Assembly: GCA_030432235.1 (NCBI GenBank)
Contig: JAUIHT010000002.1
Location: 437,136 to 501,135 of the forward strand
DNA: 64,000 nt
Direction: 5' to 3'
From: Verrucomicrobiia bacterium
GTDB lineage: Bacteria > Verrucomicrobiota > Verrucomicrobiia > Opitutales > Cerasicoccaceae
Both the position numbers and the translations under genes were made by a program. The first letter of the stretch is position 1. Every line of letters begins with the position of its first letter. Below, in pieces: positions 50,250 through 61,127 of this stretch. The notes under the pieces were generated by a model. The model was given only the letters and a program-made list of their open reading frames with translations. It searched no databases and was not told the origin of the DNA.

Positions 50250-51341
50250 ATGCCTTCATTCGAACACTCCAATCAATCCTCTCCTCAACACAACGCCGAC
50301 AGCCTCTACCAACCTGGTAAAAATCGCGAAAACGACAGTAACAACGCCGAAGACGAAGTCTCCGAGGAGCTTTTGCCGACCACGCAGTTGGTCACTCGCA
50401 AGGGCGATGTAGCCGCCGCGGCGGAAATGGCTGCCGCCGAGGAAGCCGCCAAAGAGGCAGCCCGCGAGGAAATCGCAAACCGCTCGCCGCGCTATATCGA
50501 CGCCGAATACGGCGATCCCGCGCCCACCATCCAGCAGAGCATCCGCATCAAGCCCCAGCCCGCCGGCCCCCGTAAGCCCGGTCTGCGCAGAGGCGGCCGT
50601 CCCGCCACCTCCAAGGAGGTCGTCAAAGGAGGCGGCAGCTTCGGCGAAGTCGAATCGCCCACACTCTCGCAGGAGACCCTCAGCGGCAACCGCGTCAAGG
50701 ACGGCAAGGTCGAAGAGCCTCAACGCCGCGAACGTAAGCCCCGCGAACCGCGCGAGGAAAAGCCCGCTGCCGAGGAAGCCTCCTCCGAAGGAGAAGCTCA
50801 GGCCAAGGCACCCCGCGAGCCGCGTGAACCACGCGAACCGCGCAAGGATGGCGAATCTTCCGGTAACTCCCGCAAGCGCGGAGGCCGCAACCGCAACAGA
50901 AACCGCGACCGCCAGCCTCGCCAGGAAGGTGACGCGAAAAAGGGCGATCGCCCGCAGCGCCCCCGTCAGGAAGCTCCCAAGCCCAAGGCCGAGCCCAAAG
51001 CACCCGAGCCCACCGGCCTCTTTGGCAAAATCAAAAAGGCCCTAGGTGGCATCTTTGGCGCGGAAGAGCCCGCCAAGCCCCAGGCCAAGCAGGAATCTCA
51101 AAAAGGTGACAAGCCCCGTCAGGGCAACCGCCCTCCCCGCAAGGACAACCGCCAGCAAGGCGGCAACCGCAAGGGCCAGGGAGGCAATCGCCAGAATCGC
51201 GGAGATCAGGACCAGGAGCAAGGCGACGGCCCCAACAAGCCGCGTCGCCGTCGCGGCGGACGCCGTCGCGGTGGCCGCAACCGCTCCAACCAGAACCGGG
51301 ACGGCCAGCAGGCTCAGCAAAACGGCGGCGACGCTTCCTAG
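50250..51341 (+). CDS. basic, intrinsically disordered RGG-like protein, putative RNA-binding
   Basis: A 363 aa protein of low complexity without a signal peptide. There is an acidic/neutral N-terminus (about 1-90, with an Ala/Glu helix AAAAEMAAAEEAAKEAAREE), then Pro/Arg/Glu repeats (APREPREPREPRKDGESSG), Arg/Asn runs (KRGGRNRNRNRDRQPRQ) and a single amphipathic helix GLFGKIKKALGGIFG near residue 255. The tail is RRRRGGRRRGGRNRSNQNRD. Such RGG/RN-rich tails bind RNA and occur in bacterial RNase E, DEAD-box helicases and Rho extensions, but no catalytic domain is attached here. The stop is 9 bp from the murA ATG, so the two are probably cotranscribed. Confidence 0.7.
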   Translation: MPSFEHSNQSSPQHNADSLYQPGKNRENDSNNAEDEVSEELLPTTQLVTRKGDVAAAAEMAAAEEAAKEAAREEIANRSPRYIDAEYGDPAPTIQQSIRIKPQPAGPRKPGLRRGGRPATSKEVVKGGGSFGEVESPTLSQETLSGNRVKDGKVEEPQRRERKPREPREEKPAAEEASSEGEAQAKAPREPREPREPRKDGESSGNSRKRGGRNRNRNRDRQPRQEGDAKKGDRPQRPRQEAPKPKAEPKAPEPTGLFGKIKKALGGIFGAEEPAKPQAKQESQKGDKPRQGNRPPRKDNRQQGGNRKGQGGNRQNRGDQDQEQGDGPNKPRRRRGGRRRGGRNRSNQNRDGQQAQQNGGDAS

Positions 51342-51350
51342 GTTTTACCA

Positions 51351-52655
<1,305 letters not shown>

Positions 52656-52657
52656 TC

Positions 52658-53206
52658 TCAACCGGGGCCGCCAGTCTCGCTTTTCTTTTTCCGCACAAAC
52701 TCAATCTCGAAGGTCTGCCCTGTGGCGCCCAACGTATAGCGACCCACCAACTTGGGGCCTTCGGAATCGTAATAGAGCGCGTATTTCGAGCCCTCGTAGC
52801 CTTGGTCGCGCAGAACAATGGTCAGCTCCCATTTGCCGCTCTTTTTGACGAAACGGGCGGACTCGACGTTGATGGGCTGGGGGTTGAAGTACTTCACCTT
52901 GACCGTGTTCCTGTCCGTATCGACATCGCTGATGCTGAGCGTGTAGGGGCCGTCCGTGCGCTGCCAGTCACCGCTGAAACTCTGCCGGCCAGTCAGACGC
53001 ACCGGGGAACCATCATCAGTCATTTCCTCGCGAATAAGCGCCTCACGAGCCACCGCAGGCGCAACCGGATTGGGGCCTGGGGCCGGAGCGGGTGAGGGCG
53101 CAGCCGGTGGCGGAGGCCCGGGGGGCGCATACATCGTGGCGCTGAATCCCATAACCAGAGCCGCTACCAGCAGCCCACGAACGAATGGATAAAGGGTTAC
53201 TCGCAT
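52658..53206 (-). CDS. hypothetical exported protein with Pro/Ala-rich linker
   Basis: A 182 aa protein from ATG 53206. A signal peptide (MRVTLYPFVRGLLVAALVMG then FSATMYA) is followed by a Pro/Ala-rich linker (PPGPPPPAAPSPAPAPGPNP) and a beta-rich C-terminal domain of about 120 residues (QSFSGDWQRTDGPYTLSISD, NTVKVKYFNPQPINVESARF, GSKYALYYDSEGPKLVGRYT). No family is recognised. The upstream extension to 53467 is antisense to ilvA's 3' end and was discarded. It converges on murA with a 2-bp gap. Confidence 0.75.
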   Translation of the reverse strand: MRVTLYPFVRGLLVAALVMGFSATMYAPPGPPPPAAPSPAPAPGPNPVAPAVAREALIREEMTDDGSPVRLTGRQSFSGDWQRTDGPYTLSISDVDTDRNTVKVKYFNPQPINVESARFVKKSGKWELTIVLRDQGYEGSKYALYYDSEGPKLVGRYTLGATGQTFEIEFVRKKKSETGGPG

Positions 53207-53252
53207 GCCGTGATAATGCCGCAGGCCGTCACTGTGTGCCAGACCAAAACAC

Positions 53253-54797
53253 CTACCCCACCAGGCGCTGCATTTCGCCGTTGGAGAGGGGGCGGCATTG
53301 GCGAAAACCCTGGCCGCTGGTGGGCAGAGCCTTGACGAAGGCGGCGCGTTTGTCAGCGGAGTCGAATTCCAGGCCGATGAGGGCGTGCCCGACGCGTTCG
53401 CCGGAATAGCGGTAGTTGAAGTAACAGAAATTCGCGCTGCCCTTGATGGTGTTCTCCAAAAAGGCATGCAGGGCGCCGGGACGCTCGTAGAACTCCAGCT
53501 CGAGGAAGAGGGGATGCGTCAGCAGGCGCGCCTCGCAGGCGATGGCGCGGTAACGCACCTCCACGGAGTCGTCCACCTCGGTGAAGGTGTAGCCGCCCGC
53601 CTTCAGGCGCTCAACCAGGGCGGCGTGCTCGGGCTCGGAACAGGAGAGGCCGAAGACCGGCCAGGCCTCGTCGGCGTGGGTTTTGCCGTACTGAAAGTCG
53701 ATGATGTTGAGGCTGCCGAGGCCGGTCTCCAACAGCGCCAGCATGGCCCCCGGACGCTCCGGGATTTCAATGCGCAGGTGACGCCGCTGCCCACCGCCAA
53801 TACCCGCGGCATCCGCGATGCGCGCGAGCTGGCCGAAGTCGAGGTTTGCCCCTGTGGCCACGACCAGCGCTCGGTGCAGGGGGTTCGTTTGGCGATCCTT
53901 GATCAGCCCGGCCAACCCCATCGCGCCAGAGGGCTCCTGCAGGCAGCGATGGTGCTCCCAGTACAGGCGGATGGCGTCGCTGACCTCCTCGTTGCTCACC
54001 GTGACGAAGTCGTCGATGACCTCCTTGCAGATGGCAAAGGGGGTCTCGCCCGCCTTGCGCACCGCCGTGCCGTCACAAAAGAGGTCCAGGCTGTCGAGGC
54101 GGACGGGCTTGCCCGCGGCCACAGCCGTCTTCATGGAGGCCTGCCCGGCACTCTCCACGCCGACGATGCGGATGTCCGGGTAAAACGTCTTGAGCCAGTT
54201 GGCCACCCCACCGGCCATACCGCCGCCGCCGATTTGCAGGTAGGCCACATCGAAAGGCCCCTCGCCCGACATCACGACCTCGTCCGCCAGCGTGGCCTGC
54301 CCCGCCATGACGTGCAGGTCGTCGTAAGCGTGGATGTAAACCCCGCCAGTGGCTTTCGCCTCGGCCAGGGCCGCCGCCAAGGCGTCGTCGTAGCTGTCGC
54401 CCTCAAGGACGATTTCGACGGCATCCCCTCCGTGACGCAGGACCGCGGCGCGTTTCACCGCCGGAGTCGTCACGGGCATGTAAACCTTGGCCCGGATGCC
54501 CAGGATACGGGCCGACAACGCGACGCCCTGCGCGTGGTTGCCCGCCGAGGCCGCCAGGACAGGCTTTTCGGACTCTTCCTTCGTCAGCAGCGCCATGCGG
54601 TTGTAGGCGCCGCGCCACTTATAGGCCTTGATGGCCGACAGGTCCTCGCGCTTCACCCAGACCTGCCCGCCCCGTGGTGAGCCCTGTCGAACCAAGCCGT
54701 CCAGCTCAATAAGCTCCAACGGCGTCGGCTCGCCGGCGCGGTAAACCCGCTGCCGCGCAAATAGCGTCTCCTGGCGAAGCTGTCGGAGCAAATCCAT
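53253..54797 (-). CDS. ilvA: threonine ammonia-lyase (biosynthetic, two ACT-like domains)
   Basis: A 514 aa PLP enzyme converting threonine to 2-oxobutanoate, the first step to isoleucine. The PLP-binding Lys is K60 in LSAIKAYKWRGAYNRMALLT. It also has AASAGNHAQGVALSARILGI and the Gly loop YLQIGGGGMAGGVANWLKTF. The C-terminal regulatory part has two ACT-like modules (EIPERPGAMLALLETGLGSL; LEFYERPGALHAFLENTIKG), as in isoleucine-inhibited IlvA. The length agrees with the long biosynthetic form. No other ilv genes are nearby. Confidence 0.95.
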   Translation of the reverse strand: MDLLRQLRQETLFARQRVYRAGEPTPLELIELDGLVRQGSPRGGQVWVKREDLSAIKAYKWRGAYNRMALLTKEESEKPVLAASAGNHAQGVALSARILGIRAKVYMPVTTPAVKRAAVLRHGGDAVEIVLEGDSYDDALAAALAEAKATGGVYIHAYDDLHVMAGQATLADEVVMSGEGPFDVAYLQIGGGGMAGGVANWLKTFYPDIRIVGVESAGQASMKTAVAAGKPVRLDSLDLFCDGTAVRKAGETPFAICKEVIDDFVTVSNEEVSDAIRLYWEHHRCLQEPSGAMGLAGLIKDRQTNPLHRALVVATGANLDFGQLARIADAAGIGGGQRRHLRIEIPERPGAMLALLETGLGSLNIIDFQYGKTHADEAWPVFGLSCSEPEHAALVERLKAGGYTFTEVDDSVEVRYRAIACEARLLTHPLFLELEFYERPGALHAFLENTIKGSANFCYFNYRYSGERVGHALIGLEFDSADKRAAFVKALPTSGQGFRQCRPLSNGEMQRLVG

Positions 54798-54905
54798 GGA
54801 ATGAGTTCAGTGTTCTTTGGTTACGAGTTCAAGCGTTCTTGAAGACTGTTAACATGCGCACGCAAAGACGCCAAGGTGCCACCGTTGTGATATATACTCA
54901 TTGCC

Positions 54906-56072
54906 ATGCTCAAATCCCCTTTACCCCTAGTGTTATCACTGTTTGGCCTGCTAACTATATATGCGAGGGCAGAGCTTTCCGCCGAGCACCAGGAGGCCAT
55001 CTCAGAACTGCTGGAGGCTCATTATACTGCAGTGCCTTATGAACGGAAATACTGGTATGATGTGATTCAGGACTACAGAGGCCAAAACAAACTCAAGGAG
55101 GATGAGGTAACGGAATATGTAAAGGTATGGGCCAAACAAAACTGGCAAAGGATTTTTCACGAGAGTATCAACAAACTGGATAGCACCCCGCTGGAAAGCA
55201 CATCGGACCCGGATGTTGCCACCGGCAAAAAGCTTCCCACGGAGTTCGCCAGTGCCGTGTTCATGCCCTATATTGTCTTCGAATTCACACAAGCAAGCAA
55301 AGGCTATCCGTATTCTCACGAGATGGACAGGTTGAGTAGTTCCATGTTCTTAGCCAGAATGGCAGACGATATAGATAAGCTGCCCGCAACGCTTAAGCCA
55401 TACGGCGATACTCTGCCGCCCACCAAGCGTGACTTGGACATCGCGAATGTTACGATTATGATGATATTTTTCATGGAACAGCAATATGGCTACTTTACGG
55501 GTACAACCGTAGATGCCTGGGAACCACTAATTGATTCCAAAAATCCATTATACCGCTTTTTAGCACTATGGAGTGTCGGAAGATCCGTCCCCAAAGACCT
55601 GCAGCAGTATAGTGTTGGGATGGGCCGTTCATACGAGATATTCTACCTCTCAAGACGTCCTAAGTATGAGTTATATCAGCGATTCTTCGATGACGAGTGC
55701 ATTGATATTAAGATATGGCTTTATCGGTTTCTCGGTGGCTGCCACTTCCCCGAGTCGCTTGACTACCTGAAAGCTGAAAAGAAACGATGGGAAGCCATAA
55801 CTGACGAAGAGGATACCAGCCTAGAAATTCGAGTCCCTAAAGCCTACTACTCGTCATTTGCCAGTACAGGTGCTGACCCCTTCGCTCCAGCCGAACCAGC
55901 TCCACCCCCTGAAAAGATGATAAAGGTGTTCAGCGCCCGAGAGTTGGCCTTGGAGGCGATCAACGAATCCATCAAAGGTATTGAAGAGGAGAACGCCACT
56001 ATGCCCGAGAAATACCGAAAGATGATAGAGGTGTATGAGCAGACGGGGCAAGTGATCGAAGTCGACCAGTAG
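54906..56072 (+). CDS. hypothetical exported protein, AT-rich orphan
   Basis: A 388 aa protein with a signal peptide (LKSPLPLVLSLFGLLTIYAR then AEL). The body is helical with aromatic clusters (NVTIMMIFFMEQQYGYFTG, VGMGRSYEIFYLSRRPKYEL, DIKIWLYRFLGGCHFPESLD) and a Pro-rich stretch (APAEPAPPPEKMIKVF). No family is recognised. Codons are AT-richer than in the flanking ilvA and flavoprotein genes. It is not in an operon with ilvA, from which it diverges. Function unknown. Confidence 0.72.
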   Translation: MLKSPLPLVLSLFGLLTIYARAELSAEHQEAISELLEAHYTAVPYERKYWYDVIQDYRGQNKLKEDEVTEYVKVWAKQNWQRIFHESINKLDSTPLESTSDPDVATGKKLPTEFASAVFMPYIVFEFTQASKGYPYSHEMDRLSSSMFLARMADDIDKLPATLKPYGDTLPPTKRDLDIANVTIMMIFFMEQQYGYFTGTTVDAWEPLIDSKNPLYRFLALWSVGRSVPKDLQQYSVGMGRSYEIFYLSRRPKYELYQRFFDDECIDIKIWLYRFLGGCHFPESLDYLKAEKKRWEAITDEEDTSLEIRVPKAYYSSFASTGADPFAPAEPAPPPEKMIKVFSARELALEAINESIKGIEEENATMPEKYRKMIEVYEQTGQVIEVDQ

Positions 56073-56132
56073 CATAGCCCAGGGCTCCCTTTGCCATTGC
56101 TTCGGCCTACGCGGTTAACGAGCATCCGGACC

Positions 56133-57377
56133 ATGAGCGCAAGCGGGCACGCAGGCAAACACATTGCCGTCATCGGTGGGGGCGCGGCTGGGTTTTTCGC
56201 GGCCATCACGGTGGCGGAGGCCAAACCCAACGCTCAGGTGACCATCTACGAGCAGAGCCAGCGGACGCTTACGAAGGTCAAGGTCTCCGGCGGTGGGCGC
56301 TGCAACGTCACTCACCAATGCTTCGACCCGGCCAGGCTAGTGACCTACTATCCGCGCGGCGGACGCGAGCTGCGCGGCGCCTTCCACCGCTGGCAGCCGC
56401 AGGATACCCTCGCGTGGTTCGCGGCACGGGGCGTAGACATCAAGGCCGAGCCTGACGGACGCATGTTCCCAACCACGGACGACTCGCAGACCATCGTCGA
56501 CTGCTTCCGCCGCAGCGCCGTGGAGGCAGGGGTTCAGCTACGTCTCGGCCAGGAGTTAAAAGCACTTCAGCAAAACCCCGAAGGCGGATTTACTCTTGAG
56601 CTTACTGACGGCTCCAGCGCATCCGCGGACAAAGTCTGCATCACGGCGGGCTCACTCAAGACCTCTCAGCTCTCCGCCGCGCTGGAAAGCATCGGCCACA
56701 CGATCGAGCCCCTAGCCCCCTCGCTCTTTGCCTTCAACATCCGGGACGAGCGCCTGGCCGAGCTTGCGGGGCTCGCCGTGGAAAAGGCCAGCGTGCAGGT
56801 GTTGCCAAAGAGCAAGCCGCAGAGCGGCCCCATCCTTATCACCCACAAGGGGCTCAGCGGCCCAGCCATCCTGCGGCTCTCCGCCTGGGAGGCCCGCGCA
56901 CTGCACGCCGTCAATTACCGGTTCGACATCGCTATTAACTGGCTCGGCGATGCCAAGGAGCAGCCGCTACAGGAACGCTTTGCCCGGCTCCGCCAGACCT
57001 CCGGCAAAAGCTTTGTGCGCACCAAGGTCTTTGACGCTATCCCGCGCCGCCTCTGGGAGCGCCTTGTGGCCGTCGCCGGGATTGGCCCGGACATCGTCTG
57101 GTCGCAGCTCCCCAAGGCCCAGGAAACGGCCCTCATCCGCGAGCTTATCGACGGCCGTTTCGCCGTTGTAGGCAAGACGACCAACAAGGAGGAGTTCGTC
57201 ACCTGCGGCGGCATCCGCCTAAAGGAAGTCGACTTCAAGACCATGGAGAGCCGCCTCGTGCCCGGGCTGCACTTCGCGGGCGAATGCCTCGACATCGACG
57301 GCATCACGGGCGGGTTTAATTTTCAAGCCGCCTGGACCACCGGGCACCTTGCGGGGTTGGCCATGAGCATCGCTTAG
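56133..57377 (+). CDS. BaiN/RdsA (HI0933/YhiN) family flavoprotein
   Basis: A 414 aa FAD-dependent oxidoreductase: HIAVIGGGAAGFFAAITVAE, TKVKVSGGGRCNVTHQCFDP (family hallmark), FPTTDDSQTIVDCFRRSA, ILITHKGLSGPAILRLSAWE, and the C-terminal GLHFAGECLDIDGITGGFNF with the FAD loop. Family members include the bile-acid flavoprotein BaiN; most have no known substrate. ATG 56133 is preferred to a TTG at 56091. It is read towards the convergent sulfatase gene. Confidence 0.92.
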   Translation: MSASGHAGKHIAVIGGGAAGFFAAITVAEAKPNAQVTIYEQSQRTLTKVKVSGGGRCNVTHQCFDPARLVTYYPRGGRELRGAFHRWQPQDTLAWFAARGVDIKAEPDGRMFPTTDDSQTIVDCFRRSAVEAGVQLRLGQELKALQQNPEGGFTLELTDGSSASADKVCITAGSLKTSQLSAALESIGHTIEPLAPSLFAFNIRDERLAELAGLAVEKASVQVLPKSKPQSGPILITHKGLSGPAILRLSAWEARALHAVNYRFDIAINWLGDAKEQPLQERFARLRQTSGKSFVRTKVFDAIPRRLWERLVAVAGIGPDIVWSQLPKAQETALIRELIDGRFAVVGKTTNKEEFVTCGGIRLKEVDFKTMESRLVPGLHFAGECLDIDGITGGFNFQAAWTTGHLAGLAMSIA

Positions 57378-57401
57378 CGCCCCGAAAGGCAACGCGAGAC
57401 A

Positions 57402-58997
57402 CTACTCCTTTTCCGGCTCAAAGGCCTCGTCGTCCCAGGTCGCCGACGTCATCACCGGTCCCGGAGGAGCCGTATTCTCCGCCTCAATTTCAGGCAACGA
57501 TTTGGCTAACTCCGCTTTGGCTTCACCGTACTGGGGATCCTCGGCCAGGTTACGCCACTCGTGTGGGTCGTCCAGCAAATCGTAGAGCTCCTCGTCACCA
57601 TTCCGGTAGCGGATATAACGGAACTGCTCGTTACGAATACTGTGATTGCCCTTGCCATAAGTGGAGAGCACAGGCCGTCCGCGCTCTGCAGATTCGCCGG
57701 AGAGGATGCCCGTCAAATCCACCCCATCGAGATCGTGGGTTGCTGGAGCCGGCAGATGACACAGGTCAATCAAGGTCGGGTAAATATCCATCAGGCTGAC
57801 AGGCGTATCGACCCTTTGCGTGGGATAGCCCGGCACCGATATGGCGAAAGGAACCCGGCAGGTTTGTTCCCACAGGGCGAATTTCAGCCAGTGTTCTTTT
57901 TCACCGGTATGAAAGCCATTGTCGTCCGCGAAAATCACGATGGTATCGCCGTGATTGGGTCCGTCATCCAGGGCATCGAGGACCCGGCCAATCTGCTCGT
58001 CGACATAGGCCGTGGAAGCGTACAACGCCTGAATGGCACTCTTCCATTTCCCTGCCGAGACGACGTCCGCGTGCTCCTTGCGATTACTGGCAATCCAGCG
58101 TCCCGGCTTGGGCAGATCGTCCAAATCTCCGGGCAGGTAGCCCTCCGGAATCTCAATGGAATCGATAGGGAACTTTTTGTAATAGCGCTCAGGCACCGTC
58201 CATGGCAGGTGGGGCCGATAGAAACCGCATATCATAAAAAACGGCCTGTCGTGCTTTTCGCTCAATACCTTGATAGCCCGATTGGCCTGCTGCGTATCCT
58301 GCTGCATTTTCGTCGGGTCGTCCCGATCCCAATCATCCGGCAGCACTCCCCACCACCAGTTTTTCGTCGCGGGGCCGGGGACGGTATTCAGGGTTCCCGG
58401 CAGGAGATAGTTTTTCAGGTCGCTCTCAGTGTGTGTGACATTCTCAGGATTATTGAAATACTTGTAATAGCCCGGAGTGTAATCACCGATGTCATCCGCG
58501 AGGAAGGCGTTGTGCGCCACTTTCCCATAACCGATGGTCAGATAACCGTTATCCCGGAAGATGCCGGGCAGCGAAGTCACCTCTGCGATAAAGGTGTCCG
58601 CCCGGCGGTAGCCTTGACTGTTGTAGTAAACGCCCGACCTCGTCGGATGTACCCCGGTCAGGATAGCGGTGCGTGAACCGCAGCAAAGCGGTGCGGCGTT
58701 GTATGCATGCGTAAACCAAGTGCCTCGATCAGCCAGCCGGTCCATATTCGGGGTGTCCACCTTGCCGGCCTGATGCACCTTCGGGAGTTGATAAGGCATA
58801 TCATCCACGAAGAGGATAAGCACGTTCGGGCGGGCAGTATTCCCGGACTTTTCCTCACCGGCAGGAGCACCGTAGAGCACGTTTAACAGGAATAGACTGG
58901 AAAGGAAACCCAGGAACAGGCGTCTCCACATCGGACCAGACAAGAGGGAAGTTCCAGTGCACTTCAGGCTTACAGACTGTGTTATGGAGGATTTCAT
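57402..58997 (-). CDS. sulfatase (type I, alkaline-phosphatase superfamily)
   Basis: A 531 aa exported sulfatase resembling iduronate-2-sulfatase-like enzymes. A signal peptide (MWRRLFLGFLSSLFLLNVLY) begins at residue 23, so ATG 58931 is a plausible start. The metal site is VLILFVDDMPYQLPKVH. The modified residue is C105 in APLCCGSRTAILTGVHPTRS, giving C-C-G-S-R where the usual pattern is C-x-P/A/S-x-R. Also seen are FFMICGFYRPHLPWTVPERY, IVIFADDNGFHTGEKEHW and SLMDIYPTLIDLCHLPAP. It needs FGly maturation; no maturase is in the window. A sulfated polysaccharide substrate is likely from family knowledge. Confidence 0.92.
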   Translation of the reverse strand: MKSSITQSVSLKCTGTSLLSGPMWRRLFLGFLSSLFLLNVLYGAPAGEEKSGNTARPNVLILFVDDMPYQLPKVHQAGKVDTPNMDRLADRGTWFTHAYNAAPLCCGSRTAILTGVHPTRSGVYYNSQGYRRADTFIAEVTSLPGIFRDNGYLTIGYGKVAHNAFLADDIGDYTPGYYKYFNNPENVTHTESDLKNYLLPGTLNTVPGPATKNWWWGVLPDDWDRDDPTKMQQDTQQANRAIKVLSEKHDRPFFMICGFYRPHLPWTVPERYYKKFPIDSIEIPEGYLPGDLDDLPKPGRWIASNRKEHADVVSAGKWKSAIQALYASTAYVDEQIGRVLDALDDGPNHGDTIVIFADDNGFHTGEKEHWLKFALWEQTCRVPFAISVPGYPTQRVDTPVSLMDIYPTLIDLCHLPAPATHDLDGVDLTGILSGESAERGRPVLSTYGKGNHSIRNEQFRYIRYRNGDEELYDLLDDPHEWRNLAEDPQYGEAKAELAKSLPEIEAENTAPPGPVMTSATWDDEAFEPEKE

Positions 58998-59100
58998 GGC
59001 ACTACGCGTCCGTCAACATGTATGCATATGCATCCCTTGAAAAAGTCAACGCCTTTTTACTCGTCTCAATAACATCGCGGGTAGCCCGCAGGCCTGCACC

Positions 59101-61098
59101 CTACCCCAACGCCTTGCGGTACTTCGCCAGCGTATAGAGCGGTAGGTACCACTGGTACGAGGTGTACTTCAGATAAAAGATGCGGGGGAAGCCGGTGCCG
59201 GTGAACTCATCGTAGCGCCAGGAGCCGTCTTCCTTCTGGGTTTTCAAAAGGTAATCGATGCCGCGCTGGATGCTGGCGCGATCGGGGTCGCCGAAGCACA
59301 GCAGGGCCAGGAGCGCCCAGGCGGTTTGCGACGCGGTGGAGGGGCCAATGCCACGGGTCTGGTCGTCGTGGTAAGTCCAGCAGGACTCACCCCAGCCGCC
59401 GTCGGGATTTTGGATATTCTCGAGGAAATTACGCGCTTTCTGCACCCAGGCAGCGGACATATCCTCGTCGATAGCCTTCAAGCCACGGATGGCATGGCTG
59501 GTGCCGTAGACGTAGTTGACGCCCCAGCGCCCGAACCACGAGCCGTCGTCCTCCTGAGTATCGATGAGGAAGCGGCGCGCCTTCTGCACCACCGGGTCGC
59601 TCTGACCGTAGCCGTGCAGGGCCAGCGTCTCCAGGGCGCGCCCGGTGATGTCGCTGCAAGGCGGGTCGAGAATGGCGTTGTGGTCGGCGAAAGGCACGGC
59701 CTCCAGCCACCAGTCGGTCACGTCCTTGTCGAAGGCGGCAAAGCCACCCTCGCGGCACTGCATGGCGCGGCACCAACGCATGCCGCGGTCCGTGGCGGCG
59801 GCGAGGCGTTCCTTGTCCGTGGCGCCAGTGGCGCTCAGACCGAGCAGCACTTGAAAAGTGTCGTCGACGTCGGGATACCACTCGTTGTTAAACTCGAAGG
59901 CCCAGCCGGTGGACTCGGGGAAGTCGCAATTCTCCTTCCAGTCGCCGCGTAGGCCGATTTCGCGGTCCAGGAGCCAGTCCCCGGCCTTGGCCATGCGTGG
60001 GTCGTCGTGGCCGATGCCGCTTTCGCCCAGGGCCATGGTGATAAGCGCGGTGTCCCAGACGGGCGAGTAACACGGGCCGACGCGCCAGCCCGGCTCGACC
60101 TTTTCGCCGTTCTGATAGTAGTCCGTGCGGTCGTTGGCCAGCGGGATGGGCTGCTCACGGTCGTACATGCACAGCTCCTCGAAGTGGCGACGGTTCTTTT
60201 TGAAAAGCCAGTGGTCCTTGGAATAACCGAGCAGCTCGAAGGCGATGAGGACGTTCATGATGGCCGGGAAGATGGCCCCCATGCCATCGCTGCCGCGGCC
60301 GACGCGATCGCAGATCCACTGCTCGGCCAGCTTGAGCCCGCGTTTGCGGGTGAATCCCTCCGGCAGGTGGTTGACGAAGCGCCCCATCTTGTCCAGCGCC
60401 AGGAAGACGTTCTTCATGGAGAAGGTGTCCTTGCTCCAGGGTAGCGACAGGTCCGAGCCGAGGGTACCCTCGGGGTAAAGCTCGTCGAGGTCCGGGCAAG
60501 ACTCGATGGTGCGAACGGGCTTGAAGTGGTTGATGACGGACAGCGGCACAAGCATGTTGCGGGTCCAGCTCGACATGCGGTAGATGTGCACGGGGAACCA
60601 CTTGGGCATCAGCAAAAGCTCGACCGGGATAAGCGGGCAGGCGTCCCAAGGGAAGCAGCCGACCATCGCGAGGTAGAGTTTTCCCCAAGTGTGCATCTTG
60701 GGGATGCCGCCGAGCTCCAGCGCTTTTACTCTGGCCGCCGCCATGTGTTCGGCGTTGGGGGAATCGCCGGCCATCTTGAGCGCGTGGTAGCCCTTAATGG
60801 TAGCGTTCAGCTCCGCCGGGCCACCGGGGAATTGCGGCCAGCCACCGCACTCGAGCTGTCGCCCCCGGATGAAGTCCGCGATACGCTTGACCGGGATGCG
60901 GTCCGTGTCGCCCGTCCAGAAGTAGTACAGGAGGAAGTCGCAGGCCACGGTGCTGTCGATAGGCAGCTCGCAATTCCAGAAGCCCTCCTCATGCTGGATG
61001 GCGAAAAGGAAATCCTGCGCGCGCTTGATGGCCTCGGCCACCGCCGAGGGATCTTCGGTCCCGACACCGTCACTTAACATGCGCCCTTTGGTAGCCAT
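59101..61098 (-). CDS. shc: squalene-hopene cyclase
   Basis: A 665 aa monotopic membrane enzyme cyclising squalene to hopene/hopanol. It has the acid motif DVDDT (D410-T414) in NEWYPDVDDTFQVLLGLS, several QW repeats (GRQLECGGWPQFPGGP, REGGFAAFDKD, EDGSWFGRWGVNYVYGTSHA, PDGGWGESCWTYHD, KEDGSWRYDEFTGTGFPRIF) and MPKWFPVHIYRMSSWTRNML. The length fits. Its upstream leader contains one arm of a perfect 32-bp inverted repeat. Hopanoid tailoring genes are not seen nearby; the CrtI-like protein at 6903 could take part in squalene formation, but that is speculative. Confidence 0.97.
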   Translation of the reverse strand: MATKGRMLSDGVGTEDPSAVAEAIKRAQDFLFAIQHEEGFWNCELPIDSTVACDFLLYYFWTGDTDRIPVKRIADFIRGRQLECGGWPQFPGGPAELNATIKGYHALKMAGDSPNAEHMAAARVKALELGGIPKMHTWGKLYLAMVGCFPWDACPLIPVELLLMPKWFPVHIYRMSSWTRNMLVPLSVINHFKPVRTIESCPDLDELYPEGTLGSDLSLPWSKDTFSMKNVFLALDKMGRFVNHLPEGFTRKRGLKLAEQWICDRVGRGSDGMGAIFPAIMNVLIAFELLGYSKDHWLFKKNRRHFEELCMYDREQPIPLANDRTDYYQNGEKVEPGWRVGPCYSPVWDTALITMALGESGIGHDDPRMAKAGDWLLDREIGLRGDWKENCDFPESTGWAFEFNNEWYPDVDDTFQVLLGLSATGATDKERLAAATDRGMRWCRAMQCREGGFAAFDKDVTDWWLEAVPFADHNAILDPPCSDITGRALETLALHGYGQSDPVVQKARRFLIDTQEDDGSWFGRWGVNYVYGTSHAIRGLKAIDEDMSAAWVQKARNFLENIQNPDGGWGESCWTYHDDQTRGIGPSTASQTAWALLALLCFGDPDRASIQRGIDYLLKTQKEDGSWRYDEFTGTGFPRIFYLKYTSYQWYLPLYTLAKYRKALG

Positions 61099-61127
61099 GG
61101 AGCCCGGAAAGTCGAGGGGGAAAAGAA

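Noticed and set aside
53298-54680. 460-codon open frame antisense to ilvA
   Set aside because: GC-rich shadow; ilvA is complete with its PLP Lys and ACT-like domains.
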